A DNA stretch of 64,000 nucleotides from an uncultured Eubacteriales bacterium (lineage in GTDB: Bacteria; Bacillota; Clostridia; Oscillospirales; Acutalibacteraceae): positions 1-64,000 of the forward strand of contig CAKTVV010000008.1 in assembly GCA_934630515.1 (NCBI GenBank). Direction: 5' to 3'. The notes below the pieces were generated by a model. That model did no database searches and was not told the DNA's origin. It saw only the letters and a program-made list of their open reading frames with translations. Positions 1-7,705 of this stretch are shown here, piece after piece; positions within the stretch are counted from its first letter, which is position 1, and each line of letters starts with the position of its first letter. The position numbers and the translations under genes were made by a program.

Positions 1-78
1 GACGGCATTCTCCGCTTCCAGATATTCGATCCTTGCCTTAAGCCGAATCATTTCTTCTCGCTCTGAAGGCGTCAACTG
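1..78 (-). pseudogene. Fragment of an IS3-family orfA, cut by the window edge
   Basis: An open frame of 26 codons on the minus strand reads into the window edge. It contains SEREEMIRLKARIEYLEAEN, which resembles the C-terminal leucine-zipper part of IS3-family OrfA proteins. It abuts the left end of the complete IS3-type element, so an older IS was probably interrupted by or joined to the newer one. Only a few dozen residues are visible, so the family call rests on resemblance. Confidence 0.4.
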
Positions 79-122
79 AAGTGACCCCAAAAAGTTAGAC
101 AAAGAATAAGGGAAAAAACTGT

Positions 123-249
123 TCAAGCAACCGAAAGGGCTTGCTGTCTGTGAATTGCAGGCGGCAAGCCCTTCAGCTTTGCCTTGATTCTGCAGTTGTT
201 GTAGTAGTCCAGATATGCAATCAGCTCCTGCTTGAAGTGCTCCATGGAT
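123..249 (-). pseudogene. IS3 transposase OrfB, C-terminal piece
   Basis: Reading the minus strand from the 8-bp duplication at 242-249 gives SMEHFKQELIAYLDYYNN, continues through GLPPAIHRQQALSVA and stops at 123-125. This is the normal C-terminus of an IS3-type integrase-like transposase. It continues exactly from the piece at 1330-2066 once the inserted element and one copy of the duplication are removed. Confidence 0.85.
242..249. repeat. Target-site duplication, left copy (CCATGGAT)
   Basis: The octamer CCATGGAT occurs immediately outside both ends of the 250-1334 element. Eight-bp duplications are typical of IS256-family transposition. Confidence 0.9.
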
Positions 250-1334
250 GGTACTGTCAAGATAATTGCGCAAAATTGTTTGCAGGCTCCGGCTGAATGA
301 GATCAGCCGGCAATAGAAACGTCGTCCAGTGCCGTCTCTAAGTGCTTCATGTTCATGTATTTCTTGTTGCCCCACTGGGTACCCGCCACGTGGCGAAGCC
401 TTGCGCAAACCAGCATCAGGGCGGAGTTGCCATCGGGGAATGTCCCCACCACACGGGTGCGCCGGCGGATCTCACGATTCAGCCGTTCAATCACGTTGTT
501 GGTGCGGATGCGCATCCAATGCTCGCTGGGAAATTCGCAGTAGGTCAGCGTCTCCTCGATGCCGTCCTCGACCTTTTTGGCAGCCTCCTTCAGCTTCATA
601 GCACGCAGATCGGCGACCACGGCTTTTGCTTTCTCGCGGGACGTCTTTTTGCTCTCCTGTGCGTGGATCGCCTTGAGCATTTTTGCCACAATTTTGACCT
701 TGGATTTGGGCACAACGGAGAAAACATTGCGGTAGAAATGCACCGTGCAGCGCTGGTATTTGGCGTCCGGAAACACCTCACCCACGGCCTCCGGCATCCC
801 CAGGCACTTGTCGCCGACAACGAGCTTCACGTCGTGCAGACCGCGCCCACGGAGCCAGTGGAAGAAGCTGATCCAACTGGCCTTGTCCTCCTTCATGCCT
901 TCGGCGGCACCCAAAACCTCACGAAAACCGTCCTCGTTCACGGCAATTGCCACCAAAACAGCCACATTTTCGTACTCTCCGCCCCAGTTGCGGCGCAGGT
1001 AGATGCCGTCCACGTAGACATACGGATACCGTCCGCCTTGCAAAGGGCGGTTGCGCCAGTCCTCGATGTGGACGTAGGCTTTCTTGTTCAACTCGCTGAT
1101 GGTGGCAGGAGAGACCTTGCTGCCCCACAACGCCTCGGTGATGTCCTCCACGCTGCCGCAAACCAATTCCCTGATTTGCCCCTTGATCATTTCCTCGTTC
1201 AGCTGTACAATTTTCTCGGACATAGTTTGCTTGCTCCTTTCGAATGTTTGTGTGGTAACTTCATTCTACCAGAGCCTGCAAGCTATGTCTTCTTTTTTGC
1301 TCTTTTCAATTTGCGCAATTTATTGTACATTACC
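250..1334 (-). mobile_element. IS256-family element with shortened transposase, inserted in IS3 orfB
   Basis: The element has imperfect terminal inverted repeats. The left end begins GGTACTGTCAAGATAATTGC and the right end, read inward, begins GGTAATGTACAATAAATTGC; both continue GCAAA, and about 19 of 25 positions match. The 8-bp duplication CCATGGAT flanks it. At 1085 bp it is shorter than usual for the family because its transposase carries an internal deletion. Confidence 0.9.
303..1223 (-). CDS. IS256-family (mutator-type) transposase with internal N-terminal deletion
   Basis: The 306-residue protein keeps the DDE catalytic core: Asp in VYVDGIYL, Asp in VVGDKCLG, and Glu in NNVIERLNREIRRRT. 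It also keeps the Cys-His motif RCTVHFYRNVF. Family members are about 400 residues. Here the opening MSEKIVQLNEE...GSVE runs directly into DITEALWGSKVSP, which normally follows roughly 95 residues later, so most of the N-terminal DNA-binding region is missing in frame. The start has AAAGGAG about ten bases upstream. It may be inactive, or act only with a full-length partner. Confidence 0.85.
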   Translation of the reverse strand: MSEKIVQLNEEMIKGQIRELVCGSVEDITEALWGSKVSPATISELNKKAYVHIEDWRNRPLQGGRYPYVYVDGIYLRRNWGGEYENVAVLVAIAVNEDGFREVLGAAEGMKEDKASWISFFHWLRGRGLHDVKLVVGDKCLGMPEAVGEVFPDAKYQRCTVHFYRNVFSVVPKSKVKIVAKMLKAIHAQESKKTSREKAKAVVADLRAMKLKEAAKKVEDGIEETLTYCEFPSEHWMRIRTNNVIERLNREIRRRTRVVGTFPDGNSALMLVCARLRHVAGTQWGNKKYMNMKHLETALDDVSIAG

Positions 1335-2066
1335 CCATGGATTGAAATTCCTGCAAATAGAACAGCTTACTCTTGAGTAATCCAAAGAAGTTTTCAATTA
1401 CTGCATTGTCCAGACAATTTCCTTTGCGGCTCATGCTCTGCCGAATACCCTTCTCACGAAGCATTCGCTGATACTGCCTGTGCTGGTACTGCCAGCCTTG
1501 ATCAGAATGGAGAATCAGATCCGTTCCATCCGGTATCTTCTGAAAGGCCTTGTCCAGCATGGTTGTTACCATGCGCAGCACGGGACGATCCGAAATCGTG
1601 TAACTGACCAGATCGCTGCTGTGCAGATCAAGAATCGGCGACAGATACAGCTTTTCGCCGAACAGGCTGAACTCCGTCACATCCGTGACCCATTTCTGAT
1701 TTGGCTTGTCTGCGTGGAAATCCCGATTCAGCAGATTCGGCGCAATTTTACCCACGTCTCCCTTATAGGAACGATATTTCTTCATTCGGACACGGCAAAC
1801 CAGGTCTAATTCCTTCATAAGCCGCTGGACGGTCTTGTGATTCACAGAGAAACCTCGACCGTGCAGTGCCGCTGTGATCCGGCGATAGCCGTACCTTCCC
1901 TTGTTTTCGTGGTGAATTGCTGTAATTTCATCCTTGACAGACGTGTATTTGTCCACTTTCTGCATCTGCTTCAAGTGGTAATAAAAGGTTGCACGGGGCA
2001 TTTGAGCGATTGAGAGAAGAATCTTGAGTGCGTGTCTTTGCCTTAGTTCCTGAACTACCAGCGTTT
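1330..2066 (-). pseudogene. IS3 transposase OrfB, N-terminal and catalytic piece
   Basis: The frame reads LVVQELRQRHALKILLSIAQ before the ATG-initiated part at 2001, so OrfB is probably made by -1 frameshifting from orfA at the A6 run (2064-2069, minus strand). It has the HTH_21-type region YGYRRITAAL and the rve integrase core with Asp in WVTDVTEF, Asp in LILHSDQGW and Glu in DNAVIENFFG. It ends early at LQEFQSMG where the IS256-type element enters; the rest lies at 123-249. Confidence 0.85.
1335..1342. repeat. Target-site duplication, right copy (CCATGGAT)
   Basis: Second copy of the octamer flanking the IS256-type element, identical to 242-249. Confidence 0.9.
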
Positions 2067-2408
2067 TTTGTGCCGGCGTCGCTCGTCTTCCAAAACCAAG
2101 GCTTGCAATTTTTTTAGGTATTCATTCTCCGCTCGCAGCCGCTGGACTTCTGCCAGCAAATCTTCTTCTACCTCTTTCGGCAGCAGCTTTGGCGGACGAC
2201 CCTTGCTCCCGCATCCTCGCCGTTCGACAGCAAAGCCTTCCGAACCTTCTGTCAGGTAGATCCGCTCCCATGCGGTAACTTGCTTGCGGTCGCTGATCTC
2301 AAATTGTCGAGCCGTTTCTCGCTAGCTCAGTTTTTCTTTTTGCATGGTTTCTACGACCAGTTTCTTGAATTCTGGTATGTATCGTTTGTTCGGTACTCCC
2401 TTTGGCAT
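2055..2408 (-). pseudogene. IS3 OrfA with in-frame amber stop
   Basis: Translation from the ATG at 2408 gives MPKGVPNKRYIPEFKKLVVE, then an amber codon at 2322-2324, then RETARQFEISDRKQVTAWE and a leucine-zipper-like end (LLAEVQRLRAENEYLKK). The stop stands where related OrfA proteins usually have Tyr (SYRETA). The helix-turn-helix and zipper are otherwise intact at 117 codons. The 3' end overlaps the OrfB frame at a run of six A, the usual IS3 frameshift arrangement. Confidence 0.8.
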
Positions 2409-2493
2409 AAAAATCACCCCATTTGTTAGACATTATATCACTTTGTCTAACAAATGGGGTGCAGTTCAACGGGAGCACCGGGGCGCTCTTTGT

Positions 2494-3393
2494 CTATGGC
2501 TTTGGCTCCCAGCGGATGCCCAGTCCGGCACCCACCGGCTTGCCTGCCTGCAGCCAGTCGGCATAGGCTCGCTGCAAGCCGGTCTCCCGGGGCAGCTTTG
2601 CCGGGTCGGCGGTGTCGGCTGTGCCGAAAATGCGCCACAGATCGTGACCGTTTGCCGACAGGTCGGTCTGTATATAGAGGAAGGTGTCCGCAAATTGCCG
2701 GATACGGCTGCCGGGCGGCAGCATGATCCGGTGCCCGGGAAACAGCAGCCAGGAGTGACAGCGCAGCAGCACCGCTTCTCCCGCAAAACGGTCAGCGAAA
2801 AACGCTGCCGCCTGCCGATAGGAGTCCAGCACCGCTGCCGGCTCCAGCGGTCCGGAGGAGGGGATGTGTACATTCACCGATTGCTCGCTGCCCCGGAAAG
2901 CATATCGTCCGTCGGGGGAGATGCACGCCGGCATGGGGCGCAGCTCAAATTGCAGCCGCCCCAGCGCCACCCGTTCCAGCGAGAAGAAGCTGCAGAACCA
3001 ATGTTCCACGCAGGAGCCCCAGACCCCTCGCAGAAGGTGGCATTCCAGCAGCTTGCATTTCAGATCGTTCATGGCATCCCGGTACATGGTCTCGGTATAA
3101 CCGCACCGGGCGTACAGCTGCCGCAGATGAACGGCGCATAGAATAAAAAACAGCAGCTCCGTCGTTTCCTGAGGTACCGGCAGGGCGGCGAGCACCGGAC
3201 GCAGGGCGTAAAATCCGTCGTACAGGTCGTGGGTCTCATCCTGCTCATACCGGGTCAGCTCCCGCTGCCAGACGGCACGGGTGTTTTCATCGGCATATAC
3301 GGCAGCGAGCGCTGCGCACAGCGCTTCTTCCGCCTCCGGCGGAAAGGTGAATTCCCGGCAAAATGTCCGGACGAATGCCTGCTGTTGCTGCAT
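2494..3393 (-). CDS. Acyltransferase-like protein (GNAT-related, DUF5596 type)
   Basis: A 299-residue soluble protein with no signal peptide. The middle and C-terminal part (residues about 165-240: VNVHIPSSGPL, VLDSYRQAAAFF, HSWLLFP) resembles the GNAT-like C-terminal domain seen in clostridial proteins annotated as acyltransferase-domain proteins. I recognise this by general pattern only; the substrate is unknown. It lies 15 bases downstream of the oxidoreductase gene on the same strand, so it is probably the last gene of the three-gene operon starting at 5314. The IS cluster begins about 30 bases after its stop. Confidence 0.5.
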   Translation of the reverse strand: MQQQQAFVRTFCREFTFPPEAEEALCAALAAVYADENTRAVWQRELTRYEQDETHDLYDGFYALRPVLAALPVPQETTELLFFILCAVHLRQLYARCGYTETMYRDAMNDLKCKLLECHLLRGVWGSCVEHWFCSFFSLERVALGRLQFELRPMPACISPDGRYAFRGSEQSVNVHIPSSGPLEPAAVLDSYRQAAAFFADRFAGEAVLLRCHSWLLFPGHRIMLPPGSRIRQFADTFLYIQTDLSANGHDLWRIFGTADTADPAKLPRETGLQRAYADWLQAGKPVGAGLGIRWEPKP

Positions 3394-3408
3394 GACTGGG
3401 TCCCTCCG

Positions 3409-4473
3409 TTACCAGTGGATCTCCACCTCATGACCGCTGGCGGCAGAGGCGTAGATGGCGTCGAGGATCTTCATCAGCTTGACGCCGTCCTGACCCGGAT
3501 TGCGGCAGGGAACACCGTCCCGGATGCAATCCACGAAGTGGGAGATCTCGTCGTGGAAGCTCTTGAAATCAAATTCCGCCGGGCTGCACAGCCGAATGTT
3601 TGCCATGCGGCCGTTGACATCGGTGCTGAGGGTGAATTCCGGCGCCGTGGTGATGCCGCCCTTGGTGCCGTAGAGGGAGAATCCGCTGGTCTCCTGCGGA
3701 ATGTTGAGCGCAAAGGAGACCTCCACCGACAGCACGGCGCCGTTGTCGAACCGGATCAGCGCCGTCGCCAGATCCTCCACGTCGCAGACGTCGTCCGGGC
3801 GGGCGCTGGGGGAGATGTAGGCGGGCTTATCCTTGGTGTTCGGGCGGTTGCCCAGCTTGTGAAAAGCAGCGCCGTAGACAGAGACCGGCTTGATGGAGTT
3901 GCCCATGGTGTAGCACATCAGGTCAATGACATGAACGCCCAGATCGATGAGCGGTCCGCCGCCGGAGCGGGCTTTGTCCCCGAACCAGCCGCCGGGATCG
4001 CCGTGTCGCCGGAGGTTCCATACCTTGGCGTAGTAGATATCGCCCAAAAAATCCGCTTCCTTGTATTCCTGCAGCATGGCGCAGTCTGCACCGAACCGGC
4101 GCACGAAACCGATCATCAGCGTTTTGCCGGTTTCCTCCGCCGTCCGCTGCATTTCCTCCGCCTGGGCGGTGTTCAGCGCCATGGGCTTTTCGCACAGGAC
4201 ATGCTTGCCTGCGCGCAGCGCTTTGATGGTGCATTCCGCATGGGCACAGTTCCAGGTGCAGACGCTGACGCCCTCCAGCTCCGGCAGCGCCAGCATTTCG
4301 TCGAGGTCGGTGTACAGCCGCTTGACCCCGTATTTTTCGCCCTTTTGCGCCAGGATCACCGGGTCGATGTCGCAGAAGGCGTACAGCTCCACCCGAGGGT
4401 CGTTCAGATAGGATTGAATGTGTATTTCCGAGATATTGCCGACGCCTATGATGCCGATGCGTGTTTTTTTCAT
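3409..4473 (-). CDS. Gfo/Idh/MocA family NAD(P)-dependent oxidoreductase
   Basis: 354 residues. The N-terminal Rossmann fold has GIIGVGNISEIH, followed by CEKPMAL with the family lysine. The C-terminal domain carries GGGPLIDLGVHVIDLM, the DxGxHxxD motif that positions substrate. Such enzymes oxidise sugars, inositols or related polyols with NAD(P). I chose the ATG at 4473 because AGGAGGAT lies seven bases upstream; an in-frame start further up at 4527 lies inside the preceding gene. The upstream isomerase gene ends five bases before this start, so the two are co-transcribed and probably act on the same sugar. The substrate cannot be told from sequence. Confidence 0.9.
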   Translation of the reverse strand: MKKTRIGIIGVGNISEIHIQSYLNDPRVELYAFCDIDPVILAQKGEKYGVKRLYTDLDEMLALPELEGVSVCTWNCAHAECTIKALRAGKHVLCEKPMALNTAQAEEMQRTAEETGKTLMIGFVRRFGADCAMLQEYKEADFLGDIYYAKVWNLRRHGDPGGWFGDKARSGGGPLIDLGVHVIDLMCYTMGNSIKPVSVYGAAFHKLGNRPNTKDKPAYISPSARPDDVCDVEDLATALIRFDNGAVLSVEVSFALNIPQETSGFSLYGTKGGITTAPEFTLSTDVNGRMANIRLCSPAEFDFKSFHDEISHFVDCIRDGVPCRNPGQDGVKLMKILDAIYASAASGHEVEIHW

Positions 4474-4477
4474 ACGC

Positions 4478-5314
4478 TTATCCTCCGTAAACGTCGTCGA
4501 TGACGGCTTGCAGATATTGGCGGGCATACTCTATATCCTGCTGCTGCTGCTCGCCCTCGATCTCCCGCTCGATGGTGACGTATCCGTCGTAGCCATGCTC
4601 CTTCAGGCGTCGGAACACCAGCGGGAAGTCCACCGCACCGTCTCCTATGCGGGTCTCCATCCCCAGGTCGTGCCCGTTGGTGGGATACAGTCCGTCCTTG
4701 GCGTGCATCCCCCGCACATAGTCGCCGAAGACAAGCAGCGCATCGGTGGGGTTGGCTTTGCCGTAGAGGATAAGGTTGGCGGTGTCCAGATTGACCCCCA
4801 GATTGCCGGTGCCGACGGTCTCGAAGCACCGCAGCATGGTGACCGGCGTTTCCTGCCCGGTCTCAAACAGAAGGTACTGCCCGTTTGCCTTCAGATGCTC
4901 TGCCACCTGCCGCACGGCGATGCAAAAGCCGGGGAACAGGGGGTCGTGGGGGGATTCGGGGATAAAGCCCATATGGGTCACCACATCGGTGATCCCCAGC
5001 TTGTGGGCAAAGTCGGCGCCGTCGCACAGATTTTGGATGCGCAGCACCCGATAATCCGGCGGCACCAGCCCCAGCGTCAGCGGCCCCTCATACTGGTTCC
5101 ATACACCGGGGCCCTCCCAGCCGCACCAAAAGGCGGAGAAGGTAATCCCCAATTCTTCACGGATGCGGTTGATGAGTGCGGCATTCGCATCGGTCCGGAT
5201 GCTTTGATCCCAGGAAAGCAGCTGGCAGTTGTCAAAGCCGTTGGCCTTGAGTGTTTTCAGCTGCTCCTCGATGGTGTCGGGGTTTTGAAAATATACACAG
5301 GTGCCGATCTTCAT
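4478..5314 (-). CDS. Sugar phosphate isomerase/epimerase (xylose-isomerase-like TIM barrel)
   Basis: 278 residues of the AP_endonuc_2/xylose-isomerase-like TIM-barrel family. Probable metal ligands are visible as Glu in LFETGQET, Asp in NLDTANLI, His in GMHAKDG and Glu in TIEREIEG. ATG 5314 is preferred over GTG 5323 because the AGGAG Shine-Dalgarno overlaps the GTG. It is the first gene of a minus-strand operon with the oxidoreductase and the acyltransferase-like gene. A consensus-like promoter lies 30-60 bases upstream, and the AraC gene diverges from it. The natural substrate is unknown; isomerase plus Gfo/Idh/MocA is common for inositol-like or uronic sugars. Confidence 0.85.
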   Translation of the reverse strand: MKIGTCVYFQNPDTIEEQLKTLKANGFDNCQLLSWDQSIRTDANAALINRIREELGITFSAFWCGWEGPGVWNQYEGPLTLGLVPPDYRVLRIQNLCDGADFAHKLGITDVVTHMGFIPESPHDPLFPGFCIAVRQVAEHLKANGQYLLFETGQETPVTMLRCFETVGTGNLGVNLDTANLILYGKANPTDALLVFGDYVRGMHAKDGLYPTNGHDLGMETRIGDGAVDFPLVFRRLKEHGYDGYVTIEREIEGEQQQQDIEYARQYLQAVIDDVYGG

Positions 5315-5344
5315 TATGACCACTCCTTTTCGGTTCTTGCGTTT

Positions 5345-5372
5345 ATTATACTGCGCCGCCCCGGCGAGTCAA
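5345..5372 (-). promoter_or_regulatory. Promoter of the isomerase/oxidoreductase operon
   Basis: On the minus strand, TTGACT (5367-5372) and TATAAT (5345-5350) are separated by 16 bp, 31 bases upstream of the start at 5314. A TGTGGTA heptamer at 5383-5389 recurs at 5421-5427 in the same divergent region and could be an AraC half-site pair. Confidence 0.75.
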
Positions 5373-5402
5373 GGGAAAATCTTGTGGTATAGTTTTTCAA
5401 TC

Positions 5403-5431
5403 TTGCGGTTTTGCGAAGGCTGTGGTACAAT
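5403..5431 (+). promoter_or_regulatory. Promoter of the araC-type regulator
   Basis: TTGCGG (5403-5408) and TACAAT (5426-5431) are spaced by 17 bp, 19 bases before the ATG of the regulator. One TGTGGTA copy (5421-5427) overlaps the -10 box, which would allow autoregulation. Confidence 0.65.
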
Positions 5432-5450
5432 AAAGAGGAGGTGAGCGGCG

Positions 5451-6335
5451 ATGAGCATTGTCTATGAGACCCTGCGCTATCCGGAGCGGAATTTTCCGGT
5501 GGTGTTTCATACGGACTATCGAAAGAATCATGAGGGACCCGCCCGTATCCCGGCAGGAATGACGGTGCAGGTCTATGGCTCCACCGACAGCAACTCGGTA
5601 CACTGGCATGAGAGCCTGGAGGTGCTGCGGGTGCTGGACGGCACGGCGGCGGTGCGGATGAACGAGCAGGTGCTGCCGGTGGAGCCGGGGCGGATCGCCG
5701 TGGTCAATTCCAATGCGCTGCACAATGTGGTGGCGGTGGGCAGCTATTGCCTGTACGACTGCCTGATCCTCAGCAGCGAGGCGTGCCGGGACTGGGGCTT
5801 CCCGGTGACGGAAACGGTGTATGAGACCCAGTTCCGGGATACGCATATCGACCGGCTGTTTGACGGGATCTCCCGGGAGTTCCGGCGGCAGGAGGCGGAA
5901 TATAAGCCTATGGTGGTGGCGAAGTGCATCGAGCTGATGGCGTGGCTGAGCCGCAGCCACCGCTCCTCAGTAGGAAAGCCCACCCACGGGGATAAGAGGA
6001 CCGCCCATGTGCAGAAGATGATCCGCTATATACAGCAGAATTACGGACAGGCGCTGTCGCTGGAGGAGCTGGGCGAGGTGTTCGGCTACAGTCGGTTTTA
6101 TCTGGCGCATTCCTTTGCGGAGTTCACCGGTATGTCCATTATCGAATATCTGCAGCAGGTGCGGATGCGGGCGGCGTGCCGTCTGCTGGCGGGGGAGGAT
6201 AAGACCGTGGCGGAGATCGCAGAGGCATGCGGCTATGCCAATGTATCTTCTTTCAGCACGGCATTCCGCAAGAAAAACGGGCTGTCCCCCTCGGAATACC
6301 GCCGCCGGGCGGCGGAAGCTGCCGCTGCGCCGTGA
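5451..6335 (+). CDS. AraC family transcriptional regulator
   Basis: 294 residues. The N-terminal cupin-like sensor (residues about 30-110, including HWHESLEVLRVLDGTA and HNVV) is followed by two helix-turn-helix motifs of the AraC type: LSLEELGEVFGYSRFYLAHSF and KTVAEIAEACGYANVSSFSTAF, ending FRKKNGLSPSEYRR. AGGAGG precedes the ATG by nine bases. It is transcribed divergently from the isomerase/oxidoreductase operon, so it is probably that operon's activator responding to the sugar substrate. This regulatory link is inferred from position. Confidence 0.92.
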   Translation: MSIVYETLRYPERNFPVVFHTDYRKNHEGPARIPAGMTVQVYGSTDSNSVHWHESLEVLRVLDGTAAVRMNEQVLPVEPGRIAVVNSNALHNVVAVGSYCLYDCLILSSEACRDWGFPVTETVYETQFRDTHIDRLFDGISREFRRQEAEYKPMVVAKCIELMAWLSRSHRSSVGKPTHGDKRTAHVQKMIRYIQQNYGQALSLEELGEVFGYSRFYLAHSFAEFTGMSIIEYLQQVRMRAACRLLAGEDKTVAEIAEACGYANVSSFSTAFRKKNGLSPSEYRRRAAEAAAAP

Positions 6336-6403
6336 GCGGCTGTCCGGTTCTATCCGTGCAGCCGGCCGCATATACCTTGTAGCAGACCAAGGAGGTGCTG
6401 CGG

Positions 6404-6706
6404 ATGATTGCCCGGGTGACGGATATGCACGATAAGGAAGTAATCAATGTATCGGACGGGGTGCGGCTGGGATTTGTGGACGATGTGGAAGTGGATACCT
6501 GCACGGCACAGATTGTATCCATCGTGATCTACGGAAAAGCCAAGCTGTGCGGTCTGCTGGGACGGGAGGCGGACATCGTGATCCATTGGAAGGATATTGA
6601 GGTCATCGGGGAGGAGACGGTGCTGGTAAATTTCCGCTGTCCGCCCGACGGATGCAATTGCCGTCCCCGGAAGGGACCGCAGATCTTAGGCGGTCTGTTT
6701 CGCTGA
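6404..6706 (+). CDS. ymxH: YlmC/YmxH family PRC-barrel sporulation protein
   Basis: 100 residues of the small PRC-barrel family named YlmC/YmxH in spore formers. The barrel opening reads DMHDKEVINVSDGVRLGFVDD and the middle IVIYGKAKLCGLLGRE. The C-terminus is Cys-rich (RCPPDGCNCRPRKGP), perhaps a metal site. ATG 6404 is preferred over GTG 6395, which sits on the AAGGAGG ribosome-binding site. The family's molecular role is poorly known; the sporulation link is from family naming. A terminator follows directly, so it is probably monocistronic. Confidence 0.8.
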   Translation: MIARVTDMHDKEVINVSDGVRLGFVDDVEVDTCTAQIVSIVIYGKAKLCGLLGREADIVIHWKDIEVIGEETVLVNFRCPPDGCNCRPRKGPQILGGLFR

Positions 6707-6721
6707 AACCGAAAATTTTCA

Positions 6722-6767
6722 GAAAAAGCGGGTGTTTTTCAAAAAAACACTTGCTTTTTTCTTTTTT
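6722..6767 (+). terminator. Rho-independent terminator after ymxH
   Basis: GCGGGTGTTTTT pairs with AAAAACACTTGC (two G-U pairs), extended by flanking A and T tracts and followed by a long T run. The T run overlaps the -35 region of the rpsB promoter. Confidence 0.75.
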
Positions 6768-6779
6768 CGGTGCTATACT
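6751..6779 (+). promoter_or_regulatory. Promoter of rpsB-tsf
   Basis: TTGCTT (6751-6756) and TATACT (6774-6779) are spaced by 17 bp. It leaves a leader of about 130 bases before the rpsB ATG. The leader has complementary segments (CACACACGG near 6818; CCGTGG and GTGTGCG near 6880) that might form a regulatory structure. Confidence 0.7.
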
Positions 6780-6918
6780 ATTCCGGCATGCCGTGGGGTG
6801 AGCTATGCCCTGCGGGATCACACACACGGGAAAAGCGTATACGGTCGGTGCCGCATCCGGATGTGCCGGACGGTGGCTGTGTGCGTCCGTGGAGGAAATA
6901 ACCAAGGAGGAAATCACT

Positions 6919-7668
6919 ATGTCCGTCGTATCCATGAAACAGCTGCTGGAGGCCGGTGTCCACTTCGGTCACCAGACCCGCCGCTGGAACCCCAAAATGG
7001 CTCCCTACATCTTCACCGAGCGCAATGGTATCTATATCATTGACCTCCAGAAGACCGTCCGTAAGCTGGAGGAAGCGTACATGTTCGTGCGTGACCTCTC
7101 CGCCGAGGGCAAGGAGGTGCTGTTCGTCGGCACCAAGAAGCAGGCGCAGGATTCCATCCGTGAGGAGGCTACCCGTGCCGGCGCTCACTATGTCAATGCC
7201 CGTTGGCTGGGCGGTATGCTCACCAACTTCCGCACCATCCGTGGCCGGATCGCCCGTCTGAACCAGCTCAAGACCATGGAGACGGACGGCACCTTTGATC
7301 TGCTGCCCAAGAAAGAGGTCGCTAAGCTGACCCACGAGATCGAGAAGCTGGAGAAGTTCCTGGGCGGTATCAAGGAAATGAAGTCCCTGCCCGGTGCTCT
7401 GTTCATCGTCGATCCCCGCAAGGAGAAGATCGCCGTGTCCGAGGCGAAGAAGCTGGGTATCCCGGTGGTCGCCATTGTGGATACCAACTGCGATCCCGAC
7501 GATGTGAACTATGTGATCCCCGGTAACGACGATGCGATCCGTGCCGTTAAGCTGATCGCCTCCTGCATGGCGGACGCCATCATCGAGGGACATCAGGGCG
7601 AGCAGGGCGAAGAGGCGGCAGAGGCTGCTGCCGAGGGCGCTGTCGAAGAGACTGCCGCTGCGGAATAA
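6919..7668 (+). CDS. rpsB: 30S ribosomal protein S2
   Basis: 249 residues with the S2 opening SMKQLLEAGVHFGHQTRRWN, central KLEKFLGGIKEM and conserved PDDVNYVIPGNDDA. The Glu/Ala-rich tail after about residue 225 is normal variation for the family. AAGGAGG sits eight bases before the ATG at 6919; an upstream in-frame ATG at 6805 would add 38 residues unlike S2. tsf follows after 37 bases, the conserved rpsB-tsf operon. Confidence 0.98.
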   Translation: MSVVSMKQLLEAGVHFGHQTRRWNPKMAPYIFTERNGIYIIDLQKTVRKLEEAYMFVRDLSAEGKEVLFVGTKKQAQDSIREEATRAGAHYVNARWLGGMLTNFRTIRGRIARLNQLKTMETDGTFDLLPKKEVAKLTHEIEKLEKFLGGIKEMKSLPGALFIVDPRKEKIAVSEAKKLGIPVVAIVDTNCDPDDVNYVIPGNDDAIRAVKLIASCMADAIIEGHQGEQGEEAAEAAAEGAVEETAAAE

Positions 7669-7705
7669 GCCGTAGTACCGATATCAAATATAGGAGGAAA
7701 TGAAG

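Larger units (their letters stand above)
82..2463 (-). mobile_element. IS3-family insertion sequence, interrupted by an IS256-type element
   Basis: The left end (82-104) and the right end (2441-2463, reverse complement) share GTTAGACAAAG and a CCCC block, about 16 of 23 positions, as imperfect terminal inverted repeats. Inside are orfA and orfB on the minus strand. An IS256-type element at 250-1334 splits orfB. I could not find a clear target duplication for this outer element, so its ends may be off by several bases. With orfB disrupted and orfA carrying a stop, the copy cannot move by itself. Confidence 0.8.

Noticed and set aside
342..1376. Long plus-strand open frame of 344 codons opposite the IS256 transposase
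   Set aside because: It is the complement of a well-supported transposase and has no ribosome-binding site or family features.
2064..2069. Canonical X-XXY-YYZ slippery heptamer in the IS3 overlap
   Set aside because: In the orfA frame the heptamer reads C-AAA-AAA, not a canonical motif. I only claim an A6 run as the likely frameshift site.
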